A stretch of 37,622 bases of DNA, from positions 1-37,622 of the IMG/VR virus record IMGVR_UViG_3300050821_004307; one strand, given 5' to 3'. Positions 31,598-37,588 of this stretch are shown piece by piece. The first letter of the stretch is position 1. The number at the start of each line of letters is the position of its first letter. The translations under genes were made by a program, and so were the position numbers. Below the pieces are notes generated by a model. It saw only the letters and a program-made list of their open reading frames with translations, did no database searches and was not told where the DNA came from. The stretch is from a virus.

Positions 31598-31765
31598 TTA
31601 TTTTATGGGGTACGGAATATCTTTGATCCCAAGTTCTTCTTTAATGAGGTTGCGAATGGCTTCGCTGACGGGTGTAGAACCGGCCCAGCTCTTGATTCTA
31701 GCGGCTAATTCTTCGCCTTTTGCCCCAGAACCCAAAGAAAGAGTTATAGTGAAGTTACTAGACAT
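31598..31765 (-). CDS. RHH-type regulator, candidate early repressor
   Basis: A 55-aa protein, too short for many gene finders. GGAGGA lies about eight bases before ATG 31765. It has a strand NFTITLSLG, a helix GEELAARIKSWAGS, a Thr-Pro-Val turn and a helix SEAIRNLIKEELG, the plan of Arc/CopG ribbon-helix-helix proteins, which act as dimers and bind paired short DNA sites with the strand. It lies between two copies of a 22-bp operator and is driven by a promoter inside one of them, so autorepression is likely. Its target is inferred from location. Confidence 0.7.
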   Translation of the reverse strand: MSSNFTITLSLGSGAKGEELAARIKSWAGSTPVSEAIRNLIKEELGIKDIPYPIK

Positions 31766-31785
31766 TATTATGTCCTCCTAATATA

Positions 31786-31814
31786 AACATAGCATGACTT
31801 GACAAGTTTGTCAA
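31786..31814 (-). promoter_or_regulatory. Leftward promoter of the RHH regulator
   Basis: On the minus strand TTGACA (31814-31809), 17 bases, then TATGTT (31791-31786). The +1 is about 31779, at the start of the SD, giving a leader of only 14 bases. The -35 is the right arm of the palindrome at 31799-31814. Confidence 0.8.
31793..31814. promoter_or_regulatory. Operator shared by two divergent promoters
   Basis: The 16-bp sequence TTGACAAGTTTGTCAA (31799-31814) is a perfect inverted repeat with seven-base arms and a two-base centre. The left arm is the -35 of the rightward promoter, the right arm the -35 of the leftward one. A smaller palindrome ACTTG-A-CAAGT (31797-31807) overlaps it. With the flanking CATGA the 22-bp element recurs at 31573-31594. 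One bound dimer or tetramer could shut both directions. Confidence 0.75.
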
Positions 31815-31827
31815 TACCTGATATGCT
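31799..31827 (+). promoter_or_regulatory. Rightward early promoter
   Basis: TTGACA (31799-31804), a 17-base spacer, and TATGCT (31822-31827). The predicted +1 is A31834. It drives the RyR-domain gene after a structured leader of about 94 bases. Its -35 is the left arm of the shared operator. Confidence 0.8.
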
Positions 31828-31833
31828 TGTCTC

Positions 31834-31927
31834 AGATGGCCCTGCGTGACCGAATGGGAGAAGGGTGAAGTCACCGTATGGTGCGCTAAGTCCCTCCAGG
31901 GCCTTTCCCATTTCAAAAGGAGAAACG
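31834..31927 (+). ncRNA. Structured leader RNA before the RyR-domain gene (pseudoknot topology)
   Basis: The predicted transcript begins AGATG. GGCCCTG (31838-31844) can pair with CAGGGCC (31897-31903), and AATGGGA (31853-31859) with TCCCATT (31906-31912). The pairs are interleaved, which gives an H-type pseudoknot. Between them GGTG/CACC (31864-31875) can form a small hairpin. The last arm ends four bases before the SD AAGGAG (31917-31922), so folding could affect translation start. Each seven-base pair alone could be chance; the shared layout of three leaders is the stronger argument. Confidence 0.45.
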
Positions 31928-32284
31928 ATGAACCTCAAAGAACGTCGAGCATGGTTTGTTTATGAAGCCGCTCGTATAGAAAATACAGTCGCCAAACGTC
32001 CTATCAATCCAGAAGTATGGGAAAAACGTGATTTTAAATTCAGACAAAACATGATCCGTGCTGTCGATGACCAATGTGGACTCAAACGACTGACTTCACC
32101 AAGTGCCTTGCATAAAAAATGGGTTAAAGCCTATGAAAAGATGGGATGGAAATATGGACGCAAACGGGATGTAAAATTGAAAACCCACCCTGATATGGTT
32201 CCTTTTGAAAACCTGGGACGCAAAGAACAAGAAAAAGATTGGGTCTTTTTTATGCTCTGTGAAATTGCTCGGAAGATTAAATGA
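31928..32284 (+). CDS. RyR-domain protein
   Basis: A 118-aa protein with AAGGAG six bases before ATG 31928; an earlier in-frame start at 31865 would lie inside the leader. The C-terminal half has KKWVKAYEKMGWKYG, then RDVKLKTHPDMVPFENL and KEQEKDWVFF. This matches the RyR (ryanodine receptor) domain, in which the G-x-x-x-D, K-T-H-P and P-x-x-x-L residues are typical. Such small RyR proteins are known from phages, where the ligand is unknown. As the first gene of the rightward early transcript it may act on host signalling or metabolism. Confidence 0.8.
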   Translation: MNLKERRAWFVYEAARIENTVAKRPINPEVWEKRDFKFRQNMIRAVDDQCGLKRLTSPSALHKKWVKAYEKMGWKYGRKRDVKLKTHPDMVPFENLGRKEQEKDWVFFMLCEIARKIK

Positions 32285-32315
32285 CCCCCTCCCTCGCGAA
32301 GAGGAAGCGGTGAAC

Positions 32316-32344
32316 TTGACAAACATTTACTGAAGTAGTTTGAT
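32316..32344 (+). promoter_or_regulatory. Rightward promoter of the replication genes
   Basis: TTGACA (32316-32321), 17 bases, TTTGAT (32339-32344). The predicted +1 is about 32351, followed by a leader of about 105 bases. GATACCC overlaps the -10 and is the complement of GGGTATC boxes near 34400. Confidence 0.65.
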
Positions 32345-32350
32345 ACCCAA

Positions 32351-32455
32351 GATGCCTCGGAATAATTCAATCCCCATTTCTCACACGGCGTAGGTTCTCA
32401 CCTTTTCCGAGGCGCACCTATGTCCGTGTGGGTATTATTTTGAAGTAGGAGGGTC
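32351..32455 (+). ncRNA. Structured leader RNA before the DUF3987-type gene (pseudoknot topology)
   Basis: GCCTCGGAA (32354-32362) pairs perfectly with TTCCGAGGC (32405-32413), nine base pairs with high GC, which is rare by chance in a window this small. CACACGG (32382-32388) pairs with CCGTGTG (32424-32430). The arms are interleaved as A-B-A'-B'. A small hairpin AGGT-TCTC-ACCT (32392-32403) lies between. The 3' arm is 16 bases before the SD AGGAGG (32447-32452). The start GATGCC resembles that of the leader at 31834. Confidence 0.55.
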
Positions 32456-33637
32456 GTGACTTTCACAGAAGAATTTGTGGCGTATGCCAGAGAATCAACA
32501 GACTCGCCGGAAGACTTATTGTGGTGGGGTGGTATCTTGGCAATCTCAAGCGTTTTAGGCCGCAAAGTGTCTTTTAAGCATGGTCGCCGCTCGCAATTCC
32601 CAAACTTATGGCTGTTGCTTGTAGGGCCTTCTTCGATTCACAAATCAACAGCTCTTGATTTGATGCTTGATCTGGCCCAGGAAATTAATTCTGAAATTGA
32701 ATATCCACAAGATTGGTCAACGCAATCCCTATTTCTCGATATTCAGCATATGCCGCATGGGATGTTTGTATACGACGAAGCCAAACAATTTTTTGATATC
32801 TGTTCCCAAACCTATAACGTCGGCTCTATGTCGATGATTACTTCATTGTTCGAGCGCGGGACGTGTTCTGTCACTCGCGTCAAAAAAGAAAAGGGACAAC
32901 CGCGAACAAGTCAACGTGAAGTGTTAAGTAACGCCTATCTTTGCTTCGGAGGAGCATCAACGGCAGAATGGCTTTTATCGGGAATTCAAGACAAAAAGTC
33001 TGCCGTCTTGTCAGGCTTTCTGCCCCGTTTTCTTTTTGCCTACCACGCCAAACAGATCGACAATTTCAAACCCTGGTTTCTCCCACCCGACGAAATGAAA
33101 CGGCAAGTTCTCCTTGATAAGCTACGCTTTTTTTGTTCCTTATCCGGCGAAATCGCTTACGACCCTGACGCCGCGAAACTCTACGAAGAATGGTATGCAG
33201 GCCAACGCCTCAAATCACAACTGGCTGAAAAAAGTGAGCCGATGGTCACGCCATTCTTGAATAAGATTCGGGATGTCTATTCTCATAAGCTCGCCATGAT
33301 CGCGTCCGTCGATATCGGAGATTTCCCAGCCATCACCGTTCGGGCATGGAACCACGCCGAGAAAATGTTGGATATGGCGGAAACATCTATCCGTAAATTA
33401 ATAGGTTCACTGGTCGAAACAGAATGGGACAAAATGCGCCGGAAAGCTGTGGAGTTTCTTTCAGATCGCTTGGATTGCTCCCGCGAAGAATTCGGCGATG
33501 CGACAAAGATCAGAGGCAAAGCGGCGGATAATGTGTTGACGGGATTGATGAACGACGGCAAAATTGTCATGAAAAAAGTCGAGAAGTCCACAAAACCGTT
33601 AACCGTCATTCAGTGGGTGGGCAATGGATCATCATAA
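32456..33637 (+). CDS. DUF3987-type helicase/primase-related ATPase
   Basis: A 393-aa protein from GTG 32456 with AGGAGGG directly upstream. The N-terminal domain has a P-loop-like GPSSIHKST (57-65) and FVYDEAKQFF (104-113) as Walker B, as in DUF3987 proteins related to replicative helicases. The DEAK acidic pair would hydrolyse ATP. The C-terminal part (about 300-393) looks like a small winged helix with basic residues. It probably opens DNA at the phage origin and works with the CHC2 protein downstream. Confidence 0.75.
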   Translation: MTFTEEFVAYARESTDSPEDLLWWGGILAISSVLGRKVSFKHGRRSQFPNLWLLLVGPSSIHKSTALDLMLDLAQEINSEIEYPQDWSTQSLFLDIQHMPHGMFVYDEAKQFFDICSQTYNVGSMSMITSLFERGTCSVTRVKKEKGQPRTSQREVLSNAYLCFGGASTAEWLLSGIQDKKSAVLSGFLPRFLFAYHAKQIDNFKPWFLPPDEMKRQVLLDKLRFFCSLSGEIAYDPDAAKLYEEWYAGQRLKSQLAEKSEPMVTPFLNKIRDVYSHKLAMIASVDIGDFPAITVRAWNHAEKMLDMAETSIRKLIGSLVETEWDKMRRKAVEFLSDRLDCSREEFGDATKIRGKAADNVLTGLMNDGKIVMKKVEKSTKPLTVIQWVGNGSS

Positions 33638-33779
33638 GTGCTGGCGATGCCGGTATAGCTATCCGATTCCGTTGGTCGGCATGATGTTATGCGAAAGATG
33701 CTGGTTGCGTTTGGAACGAGATTGTATCAAACAATGGGCAAAGGAGAATCTCGATGAGAACGGACAAATAATTGGATGA
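33624..33779 (+). CDS. 51-aa zinc-ribbon protein in the replication module
   Basis: ATG 33624 overlaps the helicase 3' end by 14 bases. The product has HHKCWRC (residues 3-9) and CERC (23-26), a four-Cys zinc ribbon, then a charged helix. Its 3' end overlaps the next gene by eight bases. It fills the gap between helicase and CHC2 genes. Confidence 0.65.
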   Translation: MDHHKCWRCRYSYPIPLVGMMLCERCWLRLERDCIKQWAKENLDENGQIIG

Positions 33780-34371
33780 ACTTTATGATCGGGCTTCAGT
33801 CGTTCCTGGCTGGCTGTCGTATTTGTTAGATGCCAAAGCAATCAATGATGATGAAGCATCCTATCTCATTTGGCGTGATGAATGTGACGCGCCTGTTAAG
33901 AAGAAGTTGCGAATCTGGGAAGCGCAGATCGAATCGCATGGCGGAATTGAATTAGAGAACGCCGAAACGCCGGAAGAACAACTGATGGCTGTGACAAATC
34001 GTATTCATTCCATTGATAAGAAATGTGTTGGAATGGGCTATCCAATTGCGGAAGCGTTACGTGAAATCGGACGGTATCGACAACTCGTTTCGTTACGTGC
34101 TCAATTGCGGATGCAATTAGAACCGCCGAAAATGATGGCGAAAGAACTAATTGAAAAAGCACGGGCTTACAGGCTTGATGATCTCTTGAAAGGTAAACTC
34201 AAAAAAAAGTTTATGTTGTGTCCTGTTCATGGAGAAGATCATGGCTCGTTTTATGTGACGGCTTATGGGTTTTGTTTTGGGTGTCTGCGGTCCTGGAACT
34301 CCATTGGCTGGCTCATGGATTTTGAGAAAATGATGTTCAAACAAGCAGTGGAATATCTTGCCAGTTTATAG
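33772..34371 (+). CDS. CHC2-type primase zinc-domain protein
   Basis: A 199-aa protein from TTG 33772 (no SD; overlaps the upstream gene). The C-terminal part has FMLCPVHGEDHGSF (147-160) and FCFGCLRS (167-174), which gives C150, H153, C168 and C171, the zinc site of bacterial and phage primases. FKQAVEYL at the end is also typical. The catalytic TOPRIM domain is missing. The N-terminal 130 residues are helical. With the helicase it may form a split primase, or recruit host primase. Confidence 0.8.
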   Translation: MDELYDRASVVPGWLSYLLDAKAINDDEASYLIWRDECDAPVKKKLRIWEAQIESHGGIELENAETPEEQLMAVTNRIHSIDKKCVGMGYPIAEALREIGRYRQLVSLRAQLRMQLEPPKMMAKELIEKARAYRLDDLLKGKLKKKFMLCPVHGEDHGSFYVTAYGFCFGCLRSWNSIGWLMDFEKMMFKQAVEYLASL

Positions 34372-34391
34372 GTCTTTTGGGGAAGAGATAG

Positions 34392-34420
34392 TTGACTGGT
34401 GGGTATCTGGCGGGTATAAA
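34392..34420 (+). promoter_or_regulatory. Promoter in the intergenic repeat region
   Basis: TTGACT (34392-34397), 17 bases, TATAAA (34415-34420), close to the consensus. The +1 is about 34427, more than 200 bases before the next gene at 34631. One GGTATCT box lies in the spacer, so binding there would block the promoter. Confidence 0.65.
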
Positions 34421-34510
34421 CTATCTTTTTGTGTTTTAGAAAGGTATCTAGATAGTTTATGTCCATTTAGCGGGTATCTTTTGTGACGACAATAACTAGA
34501 TACTTTAATA

Positions 34511-34538
34511 ACTTACTTACTTACTTACTTACTTACTT
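34511..34538. repeat. Seven tandem ACTT units
   Basis: Seven consecutive ACTT units in the AT-rich part of the candidate origin, followed by AAATAA. Such tetranucleotide runs change length easily by slippage. No gene is crossed, so any effect would be on DNA opening or RNA structure. Confidence 0.95.
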
Positions 34539-34630
34539 AAATAAAGAACGTAGAGCACTTGCGGCATGAAACATAGAAACGCAGTAAACTATCTGGGTAT
34601 CTTTTCTAGCCGCCAGACCGAGAGGGTGAA

Positions 34631-34957
34631 ATGACAGACCAAGAAATGAACGAAGCCGTAGCGCGGAAGTTGGGCGGCGAACGGCGAACACTTCCCGATG
34701 TAGAGCTTGAAGACGGAACAATAATTCGTCATTATCCTGATTACTGCCATTCCATCGCGGCGGCGTGGGAGATTACGACGTTTTTTGAACAGCACCAAAT
34801 CCGGTTTAATTTGGGGTTCTTGCCAATCATGCCGCCTGCCCAACGATGGGAAATTATCTGGGCCGGACCCCAAGCCTTACCAACAGACAAGGTCATGACT
34901 TTATATACCAGTTCTGCGCCCAAGGCGATTTGTCTGGCGTTTCTGATGTTGTCATGA
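34631..34957 (+). CDS. Phage ABA-sandwich-like protein
   Basis: A 108-aa protein with GAGGG before ATG 34631. It starts with a helix (MTDQEMNEAVARKLGG), followed by PDYCHSIAAAWEITTFFEQH and a C-terminal SSAPKAICLAFL. Y-x-x-S-I-A-A-A-W-E and the A-P-x-A-I-C-L-A ending match the common small phage ABA-sandwich domain protein. Its role is not known. Confidence 0.7.
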   Translation: MTDQEMNEAVARKLGGERRTLPDVELEDGTIIRHYPDYCHSIAAAWEITTFFEQHQIRFNLGFLPIMPPAQRWEIIWAGPQALPTDKVMTLYTSSAPKAICLAFLMLS

Positions 34958-35040
34958 TCAACGGCGTGCAAGCAGGTGCATTTTGGGGCGAATGTTTGGC
35001 GGCACAGCTGGGTTTCAAACGGGCTGTAGAATCGCGCTAG
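34954..35040 (+). CDS. Possible 28-aa peptide
   Basis: ATG 34954 overlaps the previous stop by ATGA. The 28-residue product has one Cys and a basic helix (CLAAQLGFKRAVESR). There is no SD. The frame is open further upstream (to 34846) inside the previous gene. Support is limited to the coupling. Confidence 0.3.
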   Translation: MINGVQAGAFWGECLAAQLGFKRAVESR

Positions 35041-35081
35041 GCGAACGCTAAGATAGCTAGGATGCGCTGAAAGGCTAAACC

Positions 35082-35111
35082 TTGACAAAGATACCATCTA
35101 GGGGGTATAAC
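35082..35111 (+). promoter_or_regulatory. Promoter of a leaderless small gene
   Basis: TTGACA (35082-35087), 18 bases, TATAAC (35106-35111). The predicted +1 is 35118, one base before the ATG at 35119. AGATACC (35089-35095), the complement of GGTATCT, lies in the spacer as in the promoter at 34392. Confidence 0.65.
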
Positions 35112-35118
35112 CGCTCAA

Positions 35119-35325
35119 ATGTGGCCTAGCCAAAGGGAGGGGCTTCACCGCCCTGATTGTAGAGACAATGGACCTCATCGGTGGGGATCGATCCATTTCA
35201 GCCCAAAATCGTCAGAATTTGTCCAAACTTGCAGGGCATGTGGAGCGTTACGTTGGACGAGTTGGATCACCAAAACCTCACAAATAGGTCAAAAGTCCCA
35301 TATTATGAAAATAAACGCATTGTAG
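35119..35325 (+). CDS. Small zinc-site protein, probably leaderless
   Basis: A 68-aa protein with DCRDNGPHRW (residues 13-22) and TCRACGALRWT (37-47), a Cys/His zinc site type that I recognise from phage early regions. No SD precedes ATG 35119, which agrees with a transcript that starts one base upstream. The C-terminus is basic. Function unknown. Confidence 0.65.
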   Translation: MWPSQREGLHRPDCRDNGPHRWGSIHFSPKSSEFVQTCRACGALRWTSWITKTSQIGQKSHIMKINAL

Positions 35326-35360
35326 TGAGTTAATATGAAATATAATCTAGGTTATCGGAA

Positions 35361-35519
35361 GTGAATTACCAAAACAGTTCATTATCAAGTATTATCACTA
35401 CTGACGAAGAGTACCGAAATGTCTATCTGGATGGTATGGATGGTCAGGCCTGGACGAAGTGGGCTGCTACTCTCAATTGGATCTACAATTCGAAAGTGAT
35501 TCGTAAAAGTCCAAAGTGA
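35361..35519 (+). CDS. Possible 52-aa protein
   Basis: GTG 35361 starts an open frame of 52 codons with a plausible composition (EEYRNVYLDGMDGQAWTKWA). GGAA just upstream is a weak SD. A short 9-codon frame ends on the same GTGA. It fills a region without other genes. Confidence 0.4.
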   Translation: MNYQNSSLSSIITTDEEYRNVYLDGMDGQAWTKWAATLNWIYNSKVIRKSPK

Positions 35520-35573
35520 TGGTAATGATTGTATGTTTCCAACAAAAACTTTTTCCAAAATGACTCCCGATCT

Positions 35574-35879
35574 ATGCATCCTGCATCCAGCATTAAAAGC
35601 ATAAAACCAGCTTCGAAATACGAGCAAAAATTGCTTGTTGCCTTCTGGTCTGGTGTCCACAACAGCCTGCGCCTCAAACCAAAGCTCTGTTTCCGCAGTT
35701 TTTCAGGAAAGACGCGAGCGGAATTACGCGAGATGTATTGTATCTGGACGGGTCCGAACGATATTTTCGGAGGGTTTTATGCGGTCGTGCCGTGGAGTTG
35801 GGAAGAGGTGGAAAAAGTGACGATAGCCAAGAAGCATCAGGCTCAGATTTACGAACAGATGGTGGCGGAGAGACTCTGA
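35574..35879 (+). CDS. Unknown 101-aa protein
   Basis: ATG 35574 is chosen; TTG 35529 in the same frame would add 15 residues. Neither has an SD. The basic first half (SKYEQKLLVAFWSG) is followed by TRAELREMYCIWTGPND and a C-terminal helix. The stop overlaps the next ATG (TGATG). Unknown family. Confidence 0.55.
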   Translation: MHPASSIKSIKPASKYEQKLLVAFWSGVHNSLRLKPKLCFRSFSGKTRAELREMYCIWTGPNDIFGGFYAVVPWSWEEVEKVTIAKKHQAQIYEQMVAERL

Positions 35880-36253
35880 TGCCGATTCCTGGGACATTTG
35901 ATGATCCGAAGAAGAAGTTGACGGACGACCCTGGTGTCACATCGCCGCCTAATATATCGGCGGTGAGCAGCGGTGTGCCGAGTGGTGGGAGCGTGACGAT
36001 CACGTGGACGACGGACAAGGCGACGAGCAGTCGCGTAGAGTACGGAATAGCGCCGAACAGGACGCAGTTGAGCACGAACGAGAATATCACGCAGTTAGTG
36101 ACGGGCCACAGCGTGACGATTGGGAATTTGGTGGTGGGGGCTCTTTATTTGTTTCGAGTACACAGTCGGTTGGGAGGTGGGAAGGATGGTGGTAACAATG
36201 TGGTTATTGATGGTTATGATTTTACGGCGGACGGTCAGTTTGTGGCGGCGTGA
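35879..36253 (+). CDS. Fn3-like beta-sandwich protein
   Basis: A 124-aa protein from ATG 35879. Residues about 22-118 fit one fibronectin type III or purple-acid-phosphatase N-terminal type domain: SVTITWTTDKATSSRVEYG, then HSVTIGNLVVGALYLFRVHS. Such domains occur in phage decoration or adhesion proteins. There is no signal peptide. It may be a virion surface protein encoded away from the main cluster. Confidence 0.75.
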   Translation: MPIPGTFDDPKKKLTDDPGVTSPPNISAVSSGVPSGGSVTITWTTDKATSSRVEYGIAPNRTQLSTNENITQLVTGHSVTIGNLVVGALYLFRVHSRLGGGKDGGNNVVIDGYDFTADGQFVAA

Positions 36254-36420
36254 TTATTTATCGTCTTGACCAATTCAGTCTTTTGCGTCCGTTATGGGTA
36301 CGTCACATGTTTGCGGATATTGATTGCGGGCGTCGGTTCCGGCCTTGCGGGTGCACACTCATTGAAACTGATTTTGCAACGTTTCTACGAAAGCACGGCT
36401 GGCTAAATAATTTGATATGA
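36250..36420 (+). CDS. 56-aa Cys-containing protein
   Basis: GTG 36250 overlaps the previous stop by GTGA, and the TGA overlaps the next ATG by ATGA. The product has DCGRRFRPCGC and then a helix (ETDFATFLRKHGWLNNL). It is small and basic and could bind zinc through three Cys. It is too short for many gene finders. Confidence 0.6.
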   Translation: MIIYRLDQFSLLRPLWVRHMFADIDCGRRFRPCGCTLIETDFATFLRKHGWLNNLI

Positions 36421-37574
36421 GGGCTATTCGGTTGGGTTGGAATGCGGTTCCCGATAGCGCCGAAAAAGACGTTATTGATGTTTTCCGGAGTGGTCAGTAT
36501 TCGCCTGGAAAGAAGTGCCGTGAGTTTGAAGAGGCATGGGCGAAAGCGCATCAAGCCAAACATGCCATTTTTGTCAATTCAGGAACGGATGCCCTAAGAC
36601 TGAGTCTCATGGCAATGAAGGAGAAGTACGGGTGGCGGGATGGGGATGAGGTAGCGGTTCCGGCGCTGACGTTTGTAGCGACGGTGAACGTGATAGAGCA
36701 GGCGAGACTCAACCCTTTTTTTGTGGATGTGGGGATGTACGATTATTTGATGAATGAGCACAATCTGGACCGGCATTTACGAGGGACAAGACAGACGAAT
36801 GTTAAAGCGGTGATGCCGGTTCATTTGTTTGGCGGTCGGTGTAGTGATGGGATTTATGAGGTGGCGCGGAAGTATAAGTTGAGAGTGTTAGAAGACAGCT
36901 GCGAGACGATTGGGAACGCGCCGCGTGGGGACGTGAGTTGTCATTCGACGTACATGGCGCATCATGTGACGACGGGGGTGGGTGGGTTTGCGGTGACGAA
37001 CGACGGTGAGTTAAACGAGTTGATCAGGAGTTATGCCAACCACGGGCGGAACCCAGATTATTTGCCTGGGTACAAGAAATCGACGGACATCAAGAAACGG
37101 TTTCAATTTGATCGGGTGGGGTACAGTTGTCGCGGGACGGAATTTGAGGCAGTGTTGGGGTTAAGTCAGATGGACGGCATCCAGGAGAATATTGGTCAGC
37201 GTCGGCGGGTGGCCAAGGCGTTAGGAACTGTTTTGCGTCCTTACGTCAAATGTCCTACGGGTGATGAAGAGGGGCATACGTTCATGATGTTTCCGGTAGT
37301 TTTGAATGATGATCCAGGAATAGATAAATATGATTTATGTCTGCAATTAGAGAAGAATGGGATTGAGACTCGTGACATGATGCCGATTACGAGTCAGCCG
37401 TGTTATAGAAAGTATTTTGATAATGATTTAGAAGAATATACGTTTTCAGTGGCTAAGAACATCAATAAGAATGGGTTTTACATTCCGATTCATCCTGGGA
37501 TGACGGGGGATGATGTGGGATGGGTAGCGGAAGTATTTCGAAAGGCTCTATCGAGGAAGTTGCAAAGGGTTTAA
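36417..37574 (+). CDS. DegT-family sugar enzyme with His in place of the catalytic Lys (ColD/RfbH-like)
   Basis: A 385-aa PLP-fold enzyme of the DegT/DnrJ/EryC1/StrS family: GQYSPGKKCREFE (27-39), VNSGTDALRLSL (53-64), PALTFVATVN (82-91), PVHLFGG (134-140) and LEDSCETIG (158-166). At the PLP lysine position it reads STYMAHHVTTGVGG (177-190), so H182 stands where most members have Lys. The same A-H-H pattern is found in ColD and RfbH, which are 3-dehydratases of nucleotide 4-keto-6-deoxysugars. This predicts a 3-deoxysugar precursor and not an amino sugar. The glycosyltransferase genes at 8897-13546 could use it. Confidence 0.85.
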   Translation: MRAIRLGWNAVPDSAEKDVIDVFRSGQYSPGKKCREFEEAWAKAHQAKHAIFVNSGTDALRLSLMAMKEKYGWRDGDEVAVPALTFVATVNVIEQARLNPFFVDVGMYDYLMNEHNLDRHLRGTRQTNVKAVMPVHLFGGRCSDGIYEVARKYKLRVLEDSCETIGNAPRGDVSCHSTYMAHHVTTGVGGFAVTNDGELNELIRSYANHGRNPDYLPGYKKSTDIKKRFQFDRVGYSCRGTEFEAVLGLSQMDGIQENIGQRRRVAKALGTVLRPYVKCPTGDEEGHTFMMFPVVLNDDPGIDKYDLCLQLEKNGIETRDMMPITSQPCYRKYFDNDLEEYTFSVAKNINKNGFYIPIHPGMTGDDVGWVAEVFRKALSRKLQRV

Positions 37575-37588
37575 ATTCATGCTATAGA
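37560..37588 (+). promoter_or_regulatory. Promoter of the packaging transcript across the circle junction
   Basis: TTGCAA (37560-37565) lies at the end of the DegT gene and TATAGA (37583-37588, repeated at 15-20) follows after 17 bases. The predicted +1 corresponds to position 27 in the left copy. It is complete only in the circular molecule, where it would transcribe the structured leader and terminase genes. Confidence 0.6.

Larger units (their letters stand above)
34386..34602. other. Iteron-like, AT-rich region: candidate replication origin
   Basis: The 259-base gap after the CHC2 gene holds GGTATCT at 34402, 34443, 34473 and 34596, a related GGGTATA at 34412, and AAACTATCT at 34418 and 34586 with inverted copies near 34386 and 34450. 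An AT-rich part with ACTT repeats lies in the middle. Repeated short boxes plus AT-rich DNA next to helicase and primase genes are usual for phage origins. A promoter lies within it. Origin function is inferred. Confidence 0.45.

Noticed and set aside
31845-31862. GAATGGGA resembling the 3' segment of HDV-like ribozymes
   Set aside because: The segment is near the 5' side and not the 3' end, and the P1/P2 order and the C-rich cleavage region of HDV-like ribozymes are missing.
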